Shown in pieces: positions 18,207-27,462 of a stretch of 41,477 nucleotides of DNA. The stretch lies in NCBI RefSeq assembly GCF_000768695.1, contig NZ_AVPL01000032.1:1-41477 (forward strand), given 5' to 3'. Source of the DNA: Knoellia aerolata DSM 18566 (lineage in GTDB: Bacteria; Actinomycetota; Actinomycetes; Actinomycetales; Dermatophilaceae). Below the pieces are notes generated by a model. It ran no database searches. It saw only the letters and a list, made by a program, of their open reading frames with translations, and was not told the DNA's origin. Position numbers and translations under genes: made by a program. Numbering within the stretch: position 1 is the first letter of the stretch; each line of letters starts with the position of its first letter.

Positions 18207-21190
18207 CGGGCCCGCACCTGGCGCAGGCGCTCGACGAGCGAGCCGTCCGGGGACCCGTCGGCGGACGGGGCCTGCGAGGACGCGATGACCCCGAGGAAGA
18301 CCTCCTCGAGGTGGCGCCGGCTGCCGACCCCGACGACCTCGGCGCCGGCGTCGACGACCGCGCGGACGACGGACTCGCGGGGCCGGTCAGAGACGACGGT
18401 GAGCGTGGGCTTCGACGGGTCGTCGATGACCTCGAGCGACCGGGTGCCCTCGGCGCCCTCGAGGGCCGCCCGGGCGGGGCCGAGCGAGGCGAGGGAGGCC
18501 AGTTCGAAGACGGTGGTGTCCTCGCTCGAGAGGAGCTCGGCGACCGGCCCGGCGGTGACGACCCGCCCGGCGTTCATGACGACGACGTGGCTGCAGGTCA
18601 GCTCGACCTCGGCGAGGAGGTGGCTGGAGACGACGACCGTGCGTCCGGACGCGGCGTAGGACTGGAGGATCGGGCGCATCGCCGCGATCTGGGGCGGGTC
18701 GAGTCCGTTCGTCGGCTCGTCGAGGAAGAGCACCTCGGGCCGGCCGAGCATCGCCTGGGCGATGCCGAGTCGCTGTTTCATGCCGTGGCTGTAGGTGCGC
18801 ACCGGACGGTCGAGGGCGCCACCGAGCGCGGCGACGCCGAGGGCGTCGTCCATGCCGGCCTCGGCTGGGGGACGGCCGGTGGCGGCCCAGTACGCCTGGA
18901 GGTTCTGCCGGCCCGTGAGGTGGGGCAGGAACCCCGGCCCCTCGACGAGAGCTCCCACCCGGCCCAGGACCTCCGAGCCCGGGTGGACCGGTCGGCCCAG
19001 GACGTGGACCGTCCCCGAGTCCGGCGTGATGAGGCCGAGCATCATCCGCATCGTCGTCGTCTTGCCGGCCCCGTTCGGACCGAGCAGGCCGACGACCTGG
19101 CCCCGCTCCGCGCGCCAGGACACGTCGTCGACGGCCCGGTGGCCGTCGGCATACGTCTTGACGAGCCGGTCGACGACGAGCGGGATGTCGGCGTACTCCT
19201 CGCGCACGTGCTCCCGGTGCCGGCGTCGGCTCCGCAGCAGCGCCGACCCGCCGATCCCGCCGAGCAGGGCGAGGATGCCGCCGGCGAGGGCGATCGACTC
19301 GGTGTCCCGCTCGGTCGTCGACGGGAGGATGCGGCCGTCCGCCGTGGGGACGGTGAGGGTGGGGGTGGCGAGGGTGATGCGGTCGGCACGCGCCTGCCGG
19401 GGGGTGGTGAACGCCGTGTCGGTCGTCGTGACGAGCACGCGCCACCGGCTCCCCGCGGCCATCGACCAGACCGACGCGGGGAGGTCGACGGTGACGTCCG
19501 TGGCGCGACCGGGAGTCAGCGCCACCCGGACCGGGGCGGTGAGGGAGCGCTGCTGGACCGCGTCGGTGCCCTCCACCCGCCAGAGCGAGACGAAGAGCGT
19601 CGCCTCCTCGCCGGTGGACGTCACCCGGAGCCGCACGCTCGGGGTGCCCACGACCGTGAGGGAGCGTTCGAGGACGGCGCTGTCGAAAGCCGTCGACATG
19701 CCGGGGAGGGCGGCGAGCCGGTAGGTCGGCAGCTCGAGCGAGCCGAGCCCGGGGAGGGAGGTCATCGAGCTGGGCTGGCCGCCCGGGGGCGTGAGGAGGG
19801 CGGCCGGCTCGGCGGGGGCGCGCAGCGGCACCTGGCGAGGGGTGCCCCGCAGCCCGGGGTACGCGTCGAGGGTCGCCACCGGGGCGGTGTCGCTGCGCCG
19901 GGGGACCGGCAGCGAGTAGGTGAAGGCCGGGACGGGGAGCGGGTCGGTCCGGCTGCCGGCGAGGTACGTGCGCAGCCAGGTCCGTGCGGCGCCCTCGTCG
20001 AGGCCGGGGTTGGAGGAGGCGCCGTCGTGCCCGCCGTCGGTCCAGCGCACGGCGTGGCGGGTCCCCGCGGCGGCCAGGCCGGCGGCGTTGGCGTCGGCCT
20101 GGTCGAGCCCGAAGAGGGTGTCGGCCTCGCCCTGGACGAGGAGGGTGGGCGCGGTGACGGCGCCGATCGTCCCGCGCGGGCTGTTGCGGCGCAGGGTCGC
20201 GGTGAGCGCGGCGCTCGGACGGCCGCTCTCGGCCGCGTCCTGGAGCTCGGCGCAGAGCGCCAGCTCGAACCGGCCGCACAGGACCTCCGCCGGCGCCGCC
20301 GACTCCCCCACTGATTGCGCATTCCGGCCGGTGGAACCCGACTTATTGCGCATTCCGGTGGCACCGCGGACCGCTGCCGGTTCCGCGGTCTGACCGGAAT
20401 GCGCAATAAGTCGGACGGCAGCCGGGGCCACCGCGGCGGGGGCGGCCGACGGGCCCGGGGCCGAGGAGGGGGGGGCCATGGCGGCGGGGGCCGTGGTGGT
20501 GGCGGACGTCGACGGGGCGCCGGGGAGTGAGCCGACGCTCGCGCCGAAGAAGCGGGCGCCCCACAGCTGCTTGTACGGGCCGGGCGTCGTGCTGCCCGCT
20601 GCCGCCTGGGGGAAGAGGGCGCTGGAGAGGTCGTTCCACGTGATGGCGGCGACCGTGGCGTCGACCCGCTGGTCCACCCCCGCGAGCATGAGCGCGAACG
20701 CACCACCGTACGAGCCGCCCACGACCGCGACCCGCGGGTCCCCCGCGCCGTCCTGCCTCACCTCGGGACGGGCACCGAGGAGGTCGAGGAGGACCGTGCC
20801 GTCGGCGATCTCGTGGTCGGGAGAGTTGAGGTGGATCCGGCCGCCGGAGCGACCGAAGCCGCGGGCCGTGAAGGTGAGGACGACGTGGCCGTCCGCGGCA
20901 TACTGCCGGGCCTCGCGGTCGACGGACTGCTTGCTGCCACCGAAGCCGTGGGCGAGCAGCACCGCGGGTCGGGGCTCGTCCCCCTCGGGGAGATAGAGGC
21001 GGGTGTCGAGCCGCACGGGTGTGCCGTCGGTCTCCGGACCGACGTCGACGAGCTGGTCGGTCGTCCTGACGTCAGCGGCGGTGGTGGCCGAGACCGAGGC
21101 GGCGGGCCCCGCGAGGACGGACACCCCGGCGAGGGCGCCGACCACGGTCGCGAGGGCTCGACGACGACGTGCCTGAGCGAGCCGCTGCAT
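18203..21190 (-). CDS. S15-type serine peptidase fused to an ABC ATPase
   Basis: This single 995-residue chain has a signal sequence or anchor at residues 10-35 and an alpha/beta-hydrolase domain of the X-Pro dipeptidyl-peptidase (S15/CocE) type. The nucleophile is Ser160 in GGSYGG, the acid Asp357 in QGEAD and the base His388 in DGGHDGA. A jelly-roll-like S15 C-terminal domain follows (about 420-610). A membrane segment lies at about 632-653, then a cytoplasmic ABC ATPase with Walker A GPNGAGKTT (704-712), signature SHGMKQ and Walker B VLFLDEPTNGLDPP. The topology puts the peptidase outside and the ATPase inside. Residues of about 224-300 are a low-complexity Ala/Pro insert that includes a 77-bp palindrome. 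The start ATG 21190 has GAGGA upstream. Known: both domain families. Inferred: that peptide cleavage or sensing is coupled to export through the permease downstream. Confidence 0.85.
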   Translation of the reverse strand: MQRLAQARRRRALATVVGALAGVSVLAGPAASVSATTAADVRTTDQLVDVGPETDGTPVRLDTRLYLPEGDEPRPAVLLAHGFGGSKQSVDREARQYAADGHVVLTFTARGFGRSGGRIHLNSPDHEIADGTVLLDLLGARPEVRQDGAGDPRVAVVGGSYGGAFALMLAGVDQRVDATVAAITWNDLSSALFPQAAAGSTTPGPYKQLWGARFFGASVGSLPGAPSTSATTTAPAAMAPPSSAPGPSAAPAAVAPAAVRLIAHSGQTAEPAAVRGATGMRNKSGSTGRNAQSVGESAAPAEVLCGRFELALCAELQDAAESGRPSAALTATLRRNSPRGTIGAVTAPTLLVQGEADTLFGLDQADANAAGLAAAGTRHAVRWTDGGHDGASSNPGLDEGAARTWLRTYLAGSRTDPLPVPAFTYSLPVPRRSDTAPVATLDAYPGLRGTPRQVPLRAPAEPAALLTPPGGQPSSMTSLPGLGSLELPTYRLAALPGMSTAFDSAVLERSLTVVGTPSVRLRVTSTGEEATLFVSLWRVEGTDAVQQRSLTAPVRVALTPGRATDVTVDLPASVWSMAAGSRWRVLVTTTDTAFTTPRQARADRITLATPTLTVPTADGRILPSTTERDTESIALAGGILALLGGIGGSALLRSRRRHREHVREEYADIPLVVDRLVKTYADGHRAVDDVSWRAERGQVVGLLGPNGAGKTTTMRMMLGLITPDSGTVHVLGRPVHPGSEVLGRVGALVEGPGFLPHLTGRQNLQAYWAATGRPPAEAGMDDALGVAALGGALDRPVRTYSHGMKQRLGIAQAMLGRPEVLFLDEPTNGLDPPQIAAMRPILQSYAASGRTVVVSSHLLAEVELTCSHVVVMNAGRVVTAGPVAELLSSEDTTVFELASLASLGPARAALEGAEGTRSLEVIDDPSKPTLTVVSDRPRESVVRAVVDAGAEVVGVGSRRHLEEVFLGVIASSQAPSADGSPDGSLVERLRQVRAR
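20312..20414. repeat. Large palindrome inside the peptidase-ABC gene
   Basis: A perfect 22-bp stem joins 20338-20359 (core GACTTATTGCGCATTCCGG) with 20393-20414. Inside it ACCGCGGA (20363-20370) and TCCGCGGT (20382-20389) form a second perfect stem. A partial direct copy (TGATTGCGCATTCCGG, from 20312) precedes it. The frame stays open and encodes residues of about 259-285 of the peptidase. The base composition (TTATT, AATAA) is unlike the surrounding coding DNA. Confidence 0.9.
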
Positions 21191-21327
21191 GGGCTCATCC
21201 TCTCGCGACGACGTCCGGGGGGTCAGTGCTGTGCCTACCGCACACCCGACGAACGCTTCGGCCCCACGACTTGGTTCCGCTCACTCCCCAGGGTGGTTCC
21301 GCGCGGCGCCCGCGGCCCGGTCGGGGA

Positions 21328-22797
21328 TCAGGCCTCGAGGGTGCGGTCGAACAGCTTGCGCACCTCGCCCGGGAGCGACGGTTCGGGGATGGTGACGTCG
21401 AGCGGAGGCGAATCGCAGCTCACCCCGTAGCAGAAGCGGTCCGGCTGGGCCGGCCCTCCGGCGAACGACTGCAGCGTCGGCGTCGGCCCCGCGAGGAGCG
21501 AACGCCAGGCGGACGCGTCGGCGTCGGGCAGCTCGTCGAGGCTGATGGTGCGCTCGCGGACGAGGCCGGCGAACCCGCCGGTCCGGCGGACCTGGACCTC
21601 GACCGTCCCTCCCGGCACGCCCGCGCCCGCGCCCGCGTCAACGTCAGCGTCATCGGTCGCCAGAACAGCCGTTGGCGCTGACGCGACGGAGCCGCCGGTG
21701 ACCCCCACCGAGCGCCACGCGGACCGCACCGCCTCGACCTCCGCGGAGTCCTCGCCGTGCGCCACGACGGCCGCCTCCTCGGTGAGCGCGGCGAAGGCCT
21801 CGAAGTCGCAGTCCGCCTTGATGTCACCGGTGATCGCGGCATACCAGATCGCGCCCGGACGCTCCCAGGCGTTGCCGCCGAGGCTGGTGGCCACGAGGTG
21901 GAAGGCCTTGTTGGGGATGCCGGAGTTGATGTGCACCCCGCCGTTGTCGTCGTCGGTGACGACGAAGTCGCGCATGTGCCCCGGCTGCGGGTCCCGGCCC
22001 AGCCGCGGGTCGTCGTAGGCGGTGCCCGGCTCCTTCATCGAGCGCAGCGCCACCCCCTGCACGGTCGGTCCGAGCAGCTCGGCGCCGATGAGCCAGTCGG
22101 ACTGCTCGGCGCTCAGGCCGAGGGCACGCTGCTTGACAAGGATGCCGAAGACGTCGGACACGTGCTCGTTGAGCGCGCCTGCCTGGTCCTGGTAGACGAG
22201 GCCGGAGGTGTACTGGGTGACGCCGTGCGCGAGCTCGTGCCCGATGACGTCGAGGCTGCGGGTGAAGCCGAGCAGCACCTCCCCGTCCCCGTCGCCGAAG
22301 ACCATCTGGGTGCCGTCCCAGAACGCGTTGTCGTAGTCGGTGCCGTAGTGGACGGTCGCGAGCAGCCCGAGACCCTTGCCGTCGAGGCTGTTGCGCCCGT
22401 ATGCCGCGTGCCACAGATCCCAGGTCGCGCCGAGCCCGTCGTACGCCTCGTTGACCGCGGCGTCGTCGCTGGCCGGGTCGCCCTCGGAGCGCACCACCGT
22501 GCCGGGCAGCGAGGTGCCCCCCGCCGCGTCGTGGACGACCCGGTTGGGGGCGACCGACGTCGCCCTGTTGGCCCTGCGGCTCACCCGCGGCTCGGGTCGC
22601 AGGGCTCGCTCACGGGCTCGCTGCTCGTGGCGGAGCGCGTCGATCCGCAGGGTCTCGCGGGCGTGCTGCTCGAGGTGCGGGTCACCCGAGGTGGCGAGCG
22701 CCTCGAGCAGGTAGGGCGGCACGATCCCGCACCACGCGGGCGCGGTGGGTGCGGCCAGGACTGCCCTGGTGGGGTGCTGCGGCTCGTGCGTCGTCAT
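21328..22797 (-). CDS. Protealysin-like M4 metalloprotease with C-terminal emfourin-like inhibitor domain
   Basis: The protein has 489 residues with no signal peptide. Residues 20-35 (CGIVPPYLLEALA) match the short propeptide of protealysin-like proteases. The thermolysin fold carries the zinc site HELAH (187-191) and the third ligand Glu211 in GALNEHVSD, with the catalytic His289 in GGVHINSGIPNKAF. After a Gly/Ala/Asp linker (about 375-396) a 90-residue domain begins TVEVQVRRTGGFAGLVRERTI. GGFAG is the hallmark of emfourin, a protein inhibitor of M4 proteases that is normally encoded by a separate gene. Start ATG 22797 with GAGG upstream; the frame extends further upstream but the conserved part does not. 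It is divergent from the lipoprotein gene at 22955. Confidence 0.88.
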   Translation of the reverse strand: MTTHEPQHPTRAVLAAPTAPAWCGIVPPYLLEALATSGDPHLEQHARETLRIDALRHEQRARERALRPEPRVSRRANRATSVAPNRVVHDAAGGTSLPGTVVRSEGDPASDDAAVNEAYDGLGATWDLWHAAYGRNSLDGKGLGLLATVHYGTDYDNAFWDGTQMVFGDGDGEVLLGFTRSLDVIGHELAHGVTQYTSGLVYQDQAGALNEHVSDVFGILVKQRALGLSAEQSDWLIGAELLGPTVQGVALRSMKEPGTAYDDPRLGRDPQPGHMRDFVVTDDDNGGVHINSGIPNKAFHLVATSLGGNAWERPGAIWYAAITGDIKADCDFEAFAALTEEAAVVAHGEDSAEVEAVRSAWRSVGVTGGSVASAPTAVLATDDADVDAGAGAGVPGGTVEVQVRRTGGFAGLVRERTISLDELPDADASAWRSLLAGPTPTLQSFAGGPAQPDRFCYGVSCDSPPLDVTIPEPSLPGEVRKLFDRTLEA

Positions 22798-22859
22798 GTC
22801 CCCATCCTCACCCCCACCTCCGACAGGCGCGCGTCGAGGACTCGGGCAGATCGAGAGGT

Positions 22860-22900
22860 CACGACACGCCGCGTGCGGCTCGCCCCAGCGGGGTGTCGTG
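22860..22900. promoter_or_regulatory. Inverted repeat in the divergent promoter region of the M4 protease and lipoprotein genes
   Basis: CACGACAC (22860-22867) and GTGTCGTG (22893-22900) are perfect inverted arms 25 bases apart in the 157-bp region between the divergent start codons. This would suit a shared operator, but no regulator family can be assigned. Confidence 0.45.
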
Positions 22901-22954
22901 CCCCTTCGACCTGTCAGGGTGGTGGGACCCAGCCTCCCGACCCAGGACTCCAGC

Positions 22955-24517
22955 ATGAGCACCCCCTTGCCCCGCCGTGCAGCCCTCCGATCCGCCGCCG
23001 CGGCCGTCGTCGTCCTGGCGTCGGGACCCACCGCCGCCTGCTCGCTGCCGGGCGGCACGGAGGACCGCGAGGACGGCGACGAGCGCGACGAGCGCGAGGA
23101 CCAGCCCCACGAGCTCCGGTTCAGGCCGCCGGGCACCGCCGGCGCCGTGGACCCGGCCGGCCCGAAGCTCGACGAGGTGACCGCTGCCGCCTCCCGCGCC
23201 CTGCTCGACCGCGCCAGCACGGTGGTCGTCAGCTCGGCCGAGGACGCCGAGGTCGAAGCCGGAGTGGCCGCTGCGCTCCACCTCGGCGTCCCCCTCCTCG
23301 TCGCCGGCCCCGCACTGGCCGGCGAGCTCGACCGGCTCGCCACCCGCACGGTGATCCGGTATGCCGCCCGCGCACCTCGCTCGCCCGCCCCCTCCTCCGG
23401 CCCCGACGAGCTCGGTGACCGCGAGGTCGTCGAGGGCACCGCCGTGGCCGACCTCCCGGACCTGCCCGGCCTCCCGGCGACACCGCGGACGGGGGCGGCG
23501 ACGGTCCTGCTCCGCGCAGGCACCCCGCTGCCGCCGGCGCTCGAGCCCTGGCTGCACCTCGCCGGCTCACCACCCGTGGAGGTCGGCGTGACCGACGTCC
23601 GCACCTCGACCCCGGCGCGTGAGGCCCTGACCTCCCGCCCGGACGGCCCGGTGCTCGCCCTGGGGGCCGGTTTCGGTGAGGACCACGTGCTGGCCCAGCG
23701 GGTGCGCACCACGGCGCACGCCCCCGAGCTGCCCGGCGGCGGGCTCCTGCCGTTCCCGGACCGGATGATGGTCGCGCTCTACGGCCACCCGCTCACCGCC
23801 GCGCTGGGGATGCTCGGCGAGCAGAAGCCTGCGGAGGCGGTGAAGCGAGCCACCGAGCTGGCGGAGGAGTACGCCGCGCTCACCGACACGCGCGTCGTCC
23901 CCGCGTTCGAGCTCATCGCCACCGTCGCCTCCGTGTCGCAGCAGGACGGCTCCTACTCCAACCGCACGAAGATCTCGACCCTGCTGCCGTGGATCGAGGC
24001 CGCCGAGGAGGCCGGGCTCTACGTCGTGCTCGACCTCCAGCCCGGCCGCTCCGACTTCCTCACCCAGGCCAAGGCCTACGAGGAGCTGCTCCGGCGCCCC
24101 TGGGTGGGCCTCGCGCTCGACCCCGAGTGGCGGCTCCGCCCGGACCAGGTGCACCTCACCCAGATCGGCTCGGTCGGCATCGAGGAGGTCAACGAGGTGG
24201 GGGCCTGGCTCGCCGGGATCGTCCGCGACCACGACCTGCCGCCCAAGGTGCTCACCCTGCACCAGTTCAACCTGAGGATGATCCGCGACCGCGAGCGCCT
24301 CGACACCTCCCTCGACGAGATCCAGTGGCTCCTGCACGCCGACGGCCAGGGGTCGCAGGGGGCGAAGCAGGAGACGTGGACCGCGTTGCGCCGCACCCTG
24401 CCCGAAGGGGTGTGGCTCGGCTGGAAGAACTTCGAGGACGAGGACCAGCCGATGCTCACCGTCGAGCAGACGATGGACCGGGTCGACCCGCGCCCCTCCT
24501 TCATCTCCTACCAGTAG
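22955..24517 (+). CDS. Secreted lipoprotein with TIM-barrel-like domain
   Basis: The protein has 520 residues. A signal peptide with paired arginines (PRRAALRSAAAAVVVLASGPTAAC) ends in a lipobox-like TAAC. An acidic Asp/Glu/Arg linker follows. Residues of about 65-240 hold a Rossmann-like segment (STVVVSSAEDAEVEAGVAAALHLGVPLLVAG) reminiscent of cell-wall-binding repeat 2 proteins. From about 265 to the end lies a TIM-barrel-like domain (MMVALYGHPLTAALG, YVVLDLQPGRSDFLTQA, GLALDPEWRL, KVLTLHQFNLRMI, WLGWKNFEDE). The acidic residues at the strand ends suggest a glycoside-hydrolase-like enzyme, but I cannot name the family. Start ATG 22955 has AGGA seven bases upstream. It converges on dciA with 14 bp between stops. 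Confidence 0.75.
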   Translation: MSTPLPRRAALRSAAAAVVVLASGPTAACSLPGGTEDREDGDERDEREDQPHELRFRPPGTAGAVDPAGPKLDEVTAAASRALLDRASTVVVSSAEDAEVEAGVAAALHLGVPLLVAGPALAGELDRLATRTVIRYAARAPRSPAPSSGPDELGDREVVEGTAVADLPDLPGLPATPRTGAATVLLRAGTPLPPALEPWLHLAGSPPVEVGVTDVRTSTPAREALTSRPDGPVLALGAGFGEDHVLAQRVRTTAHAPELPGGGLLPFPDRMMVALYGHPLTAALGMLGEQKPAEAVKRATELAEEYAALTDTRVVPAFELIATVASVSQQDGSYSNRTKISTLLPWIEAAEEAGLYVVLDLQPGRSDFLTQAKAYEELLRRPWVGLALDPEWRLRPDQVHLTQIGSVGIEEVNEVGAWLAGIVRDHDLPPKVLTLHQFNLRMIRDRERLDTSLDEIQWLLHADGQGSQGAKQETWTALRRTLPEGVWLGWKNFEDEDQPMLTVEQTMDRVDPRPSFISYQ

Positions 24518-24531
24518 GCAGAGCGGCAGGC

Positions 24532-25092
24532 TCAGCCGTACGTGTCGCGCGGCCCGCGGCCGTCCTGCACGCGGCGCGCACCCTTGGACCACGACGGTGC
24601 CGACGGTCCGACGACCCGGATCTGGCTCACCGTCCCCTCGCCCACCTCGCGGGCGAGCGAGGCCATGAGGGTGTTCGCCATGAGCCGCAGGTTCGTCGCC
24701 CAGGCGGTCGAGTCGGCCCGCACGGTGAGGACGGTGTCGACGAACTCGACCGGGTGGCAGTGCTGCGCGACCTCCGTCCCGACGATCGAGGGCCAGCGGC
24801 CGATGACCGAGCCGACGGCGACGTCGACCTTCCACCCGCGCTCGCTGACGAACGCGTCGAGCTCGTCGCCGAGCGTCTGCGGGTCACGACCGCCGCGCCG
24901 GCTCTCGCCGCCGACCCCCGGCATGTCCTTGAACCGCCGCTTCGGCTTGACGCCGGGACGCAGCCCTCGCGCCCGGGCCGCCGCGCGCGCCCGCAGCAGC
25001 GCGTCCGCCGGGGCGCCGATCGCGTCCTCCGGTGTCGGCCCGGCGTCCGGGTCGGGCCCCGGCCCACCACCGGGACCGGTCACGTCACTCAC
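24532..25092 (-). CDS. dciA: DciA-like (DUF721) helicase-loading protein
   Basis: The protein has 186 residues. A basic, disordered N-terminal half ([29 protein letters not shown]) precedes the DUF721 domain: [48 protein letters not shown]. In bacteria lacking DnaC, DciA helps load the replicative helicase DnaB; the actinobacterial gene lies right behind recF, as here. The start GTG 25092 overlaps the recF stop by eight bases. The next gene of the usual cluster, gyrB, has been separated by about 18 kb. Confidence 0.92.
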   Translation of the reverse strand: MSDVTGPGGGPGPDPDAGPTPEDAIGAPADALLRARAAARARGLRPGVKPKRRFKDMPGVGGESRRGGRDPQTLGDELDAFVSERGWKVDVAVGSVIGRWPSIVGTEVAQHCHPVEFVDTVLTVRADSTAWATNLRLMANTLMASLAREVGEGTVSQIRVVGPSAPSWSKGARRVQDGRGPRDTYG

Positions 25093-26281
25093 GCGCGGTC
25101 ACCTCACCCAGCGACACGGCATACGTGCGTCCGCGCAGCTCGACCGGGACGTCCTCCTCGACGGCCGCGGTGATGAGCACCTGCTCACAGTCGCCCACCA
25201 TCGCGGCGAGCCGCGCGCGGCGTCCCGAGTCGAGCTCGGCGAAGACGTCGTCGAGGATGAGGACCGGGTCGTCGCCGAGGTCGTGCCGGAGCAGGTGGTA
25301 TGCCGCGAGCTTGAGTCCCAGCGCGAAGCTCCAGGACTCGCCGTGGCTGGCGTAGCCCTTGGCCGGGAACTCGCCGAGGGTGAGGACGACGTCGTCGCGG
25401 TGCGGCCCGACGAGGGTGACCCCCCGCTCGATCTCCTGCGGCCGCACCTCGGCGAAGGCCTCGAGCAGCTCGGCGTGCAGCTCCGCGATCTCGGGGACCT
25501 CGCCGGCGGCGATCCGGGCGGCCATCTCCTCGCGCACCGAGGCGCGGTAGCTCACCCGGGCGTCGGACTGGCCCGCGCTCACCTCGTCGTAGGCCTTGCC
25601 GAGCAGGGGTCCCAGGTCGCGCAGGAGCCGCAACCGGGCGTAGAGCAGGGGGGCCGCCACGCCGGCGAGCTGGCCGTTCCAGACCTCGAGCGTGCGCAGC
25701 GCGTCCTCGCGCTCGCTCTCGACGTCGGTGCCCTCGACCGGGCGCCGCTGCTTGCCACGCCCGCGCAGCACCGGCGCCGCCGACTTGAGCAGGGCGTTGC
25801 GCTGCTTGAGGATCTTGTCGTAGTCGCCCCGGGCCCCGGCCCAGCGCGGCTGGCGGGCCACGAGCAGGTCGTCGAGGAAGCGGCGGCGCTCCGACGGGTC
25901 GCCCTTGACGAGCGCGAGGTCCTCGGGCGCGAAGAGCACGGTGCGCACCTGGCCGAGGACGTCCCGTGGGCGGGTCATCGGCGACTTGTTGAGCCGCGCC
26001 CGGTTCGCCCGGCCCGGGGTGATCTCCAGCTCCACCATCGACTCGCGGCCGTCACGCACGACCGCGCCGCGGATGATCGCCTGGGCTGCGCCGAACCGGA
26101 CCAGCGGCGCGTCGTGGGACACGCGGTGGCTGCTCAGCGACGCGAGGTAGCCGATCGCCTCGACGAGGTTGGTCTTGCCCTGCCCGTTGAGGCCGACGAA
26201 GGTCGTGATCCCGGGCTCGAGCGGGAGCTCGGCGCTCGCGTAGCTGCGGAAGTCACCGACCGTGAGGTGTCGGACGTACAC
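25085..26281 (-). CDS. recF: DNA replication and repair protein RecF
   Basis: The protein has 398 residues. Walker A is GLNGQGKTN near residue 30 in the context [20 protein letters not shown]. The ABC-type signature region is [19 protein letters not shown] and Walker B is [13 protein letters not shown] with the following DSGRR. RecF helps load RecA at single-stranded gaps. The start GTG 26281 has only a weak GAG-like ribosome binding site, and the gene lies eight bases behind gnd, so translation is probably coupled. Confidence 0.97.
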   Translation of the reverse strand: MYVRHLTVGDFRSYASAELPLEPGITTFVGLNGQGKTNLVEAIGYLASLSSHRVSHDAPLVRFGAAQAIIRGAVVRDGRESMVELEITPGRANRARLNKSPMTRPRDVLGQVRTVLFAPEDLALVKGDPSERRRFLDDLLVARQPRWAGARGDYDKILKQRNALLKSAAPVLRGRGKQRRPVEGTDVESEREDALRTLEVWNGQLAGVAAPLLYARLRLLRDLGPLLGKAYDEVSAGQSDARVSYRASVREEMAARIAAGEVPEIAELHAELLEAFAEVRPQEIERGVTLVGPHRDDVVLTLGEFPAKGYASHGESWSFALGLKLAAYHLLRHDLGDDPVLILDDVFAELDSGRRARLAAMVGDCEQVLITAAVEEDVPVELRGRTYAVSLGEVTARE

Positions 26282-26288
26282 CCGGGAC

Positions 26289-27401
26289 TCAGGACTTCTT
26301 GGCGGCGCGCTTCCGCGTCGACGCGGTGCCGGACGTCGGGCCGGAGGGCGACCCCGTCGACCCGGAGCCCGAGGACGGGCCGGCAGCGGCGGCCTGGCGT
26401 CCCTTGGCAGCGGCCTTGGTGGCGCTCTTGACCGGCTTCTCCTTGCGAGCCGCCTTGGCCTTGGCGGTGTCGGCCGTCTTGGGCCCGGCTGCCGCCTCGG
26501 CGCGCAGGGTGTCGCCCTCGCCGATCGACATGACGTGGTGGCCGCCGAACTGGCCGCGCAGGGCCGCGACGGCCTGCATCGTCGGGGAGGACTGCTGGCG
26601 CGAGGCGAAGCGGGCGAACAGCGAGGCCGAGATGACGGGCATGGGCACGGCGTGGGCGATGCCCTCCTCGACGGTCCAGCGACCCTCGCCGGAGTCGGCG
26701 GTGTAGTCGGAGACGTCCTCGAGGTCGGGGTTGTCCTCGAGCGCCTTGACCATGAGGTCGAGCAGCCACGAGCGCACGACCGTGCCGCGGCTCCACGCCT
26801 TGAACGATCCGGGGACGTCCTTGACGATGTCCTTCTTCTGGAGCAGCTCGTAGCCCTCGGCGTAGGCGTGCATCAGGCCGTACTCGATGCCGTTGTGGAC
26901 CATCTTCACGTAGTGGCCGGCGCCGATGTCGCCGGCGTGGACGAAGCCCTCGTCGCGCGGGCCCTCGGGACGCAGCGCGTCGAAGATGGGCATTGCCCTC
27001 GCGACGTTGGCCTTGGTGCCGCCGACCATGAGCCCGTAGCCGTTGTCCAGGCCCCAGATGCCGCCGGAGACGCCGCAGTCGAGGTAGCCGATGCCCTTGG
27101 TCCTGAGCAGCTTCTCGTTCTCGATGTCGTCGGTGAACCGGCTGTTGCCGCCGTCGATGACGAGGTCACCCTTGTCGAGGAGGTCGGCCAGCTTGGCGAC
27201 GGTCTCGCGGGTCGGGTCACCGTGGGGGACCATCACCCAGACCACGCGCGGGGCCTCGAGCTTCTTCACCAGCGCGGCGAGGGTCCTGACGTCCGAGACC
27301 TTCGGGTTGCGGTCGTAGCCGACGACCTCGTGCCCGGCGCGACGGATGCGCTCGCGCATGTTGCCGCCCATCTTGCCCAGGCCGATGAGTCCCAGTTGCA
27401 T
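26289..27401 (-). CDS. gnd: 6-phosphogluconate dehydrogenase (decarboxylating) with basic tail
   Basis: The protein has 370 residues. Residues 1-300 are the short-form (GndA/GntZ-like) enzyme: Rossmann motif [12 protein letters not shown] (5-16), DGGNSRF, the substrate motif [19 protein letters not shown] and the catalytic [14 protein letters not shown] (Lys166). It converts 6-phosphogluconate to ribulose 5-phosphate with NAD(P)+. Residues 301-370 are an extra Ala/Lys/Ser/Gly-rich tail (for example [21 protein letters not shown] and a final [10 protein letters not shown]) not required by the fold. Start ATG 27401 with AAGGGG upstream. gnd between dnaN and recF is common in actinobacteria. Confidence 0.95.
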   Translation of the reverse strand: MQLGLIGLGKMGGNMRERIRRAGHEVVGYDRNPKVSDVRTLAALVKKLEAPRVVWVMVPHGDPTRETVAKLADLLDKGDLVIDGGNSRFTDDIENEKLLRTKGIGYLDCGVSGGIWGLDNGYGLMVGGTKANVARAMPIFDALRPEGPRDEGFVHAGDIGAGHYVKMVHNGIEYGLMHAYAEGYELLQKKDIVKDVPGSFKAWSRGTVVRSWLLDLMVKALEDNPDLEDVSDYTADSGEGRWTVEEGIAHAVPMPVISASLFARFASRQQSSPTMQAVAALRGQFGGHHVMSIGEGDTLRAEAAAGPKTADTAKAKAARKEKPVKSATKAAAKGRQAAAAGPSSGSGSTGSPSGPTSGTASTRKRAAKKS

Positions 27402-27462
27402 GTGGCTGCCCCTTCAGGTGACGGACGGTGGTGTGCGCGCAGTGCTGGTCAGGCTACGCCGG

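Noticed and set aside
22745..22954. Upstream extension of the lipoprotein frame
   Set aside because: The extension crosses the divergent protease start; the signal peptide and ribosome binding site support ATG 22955.
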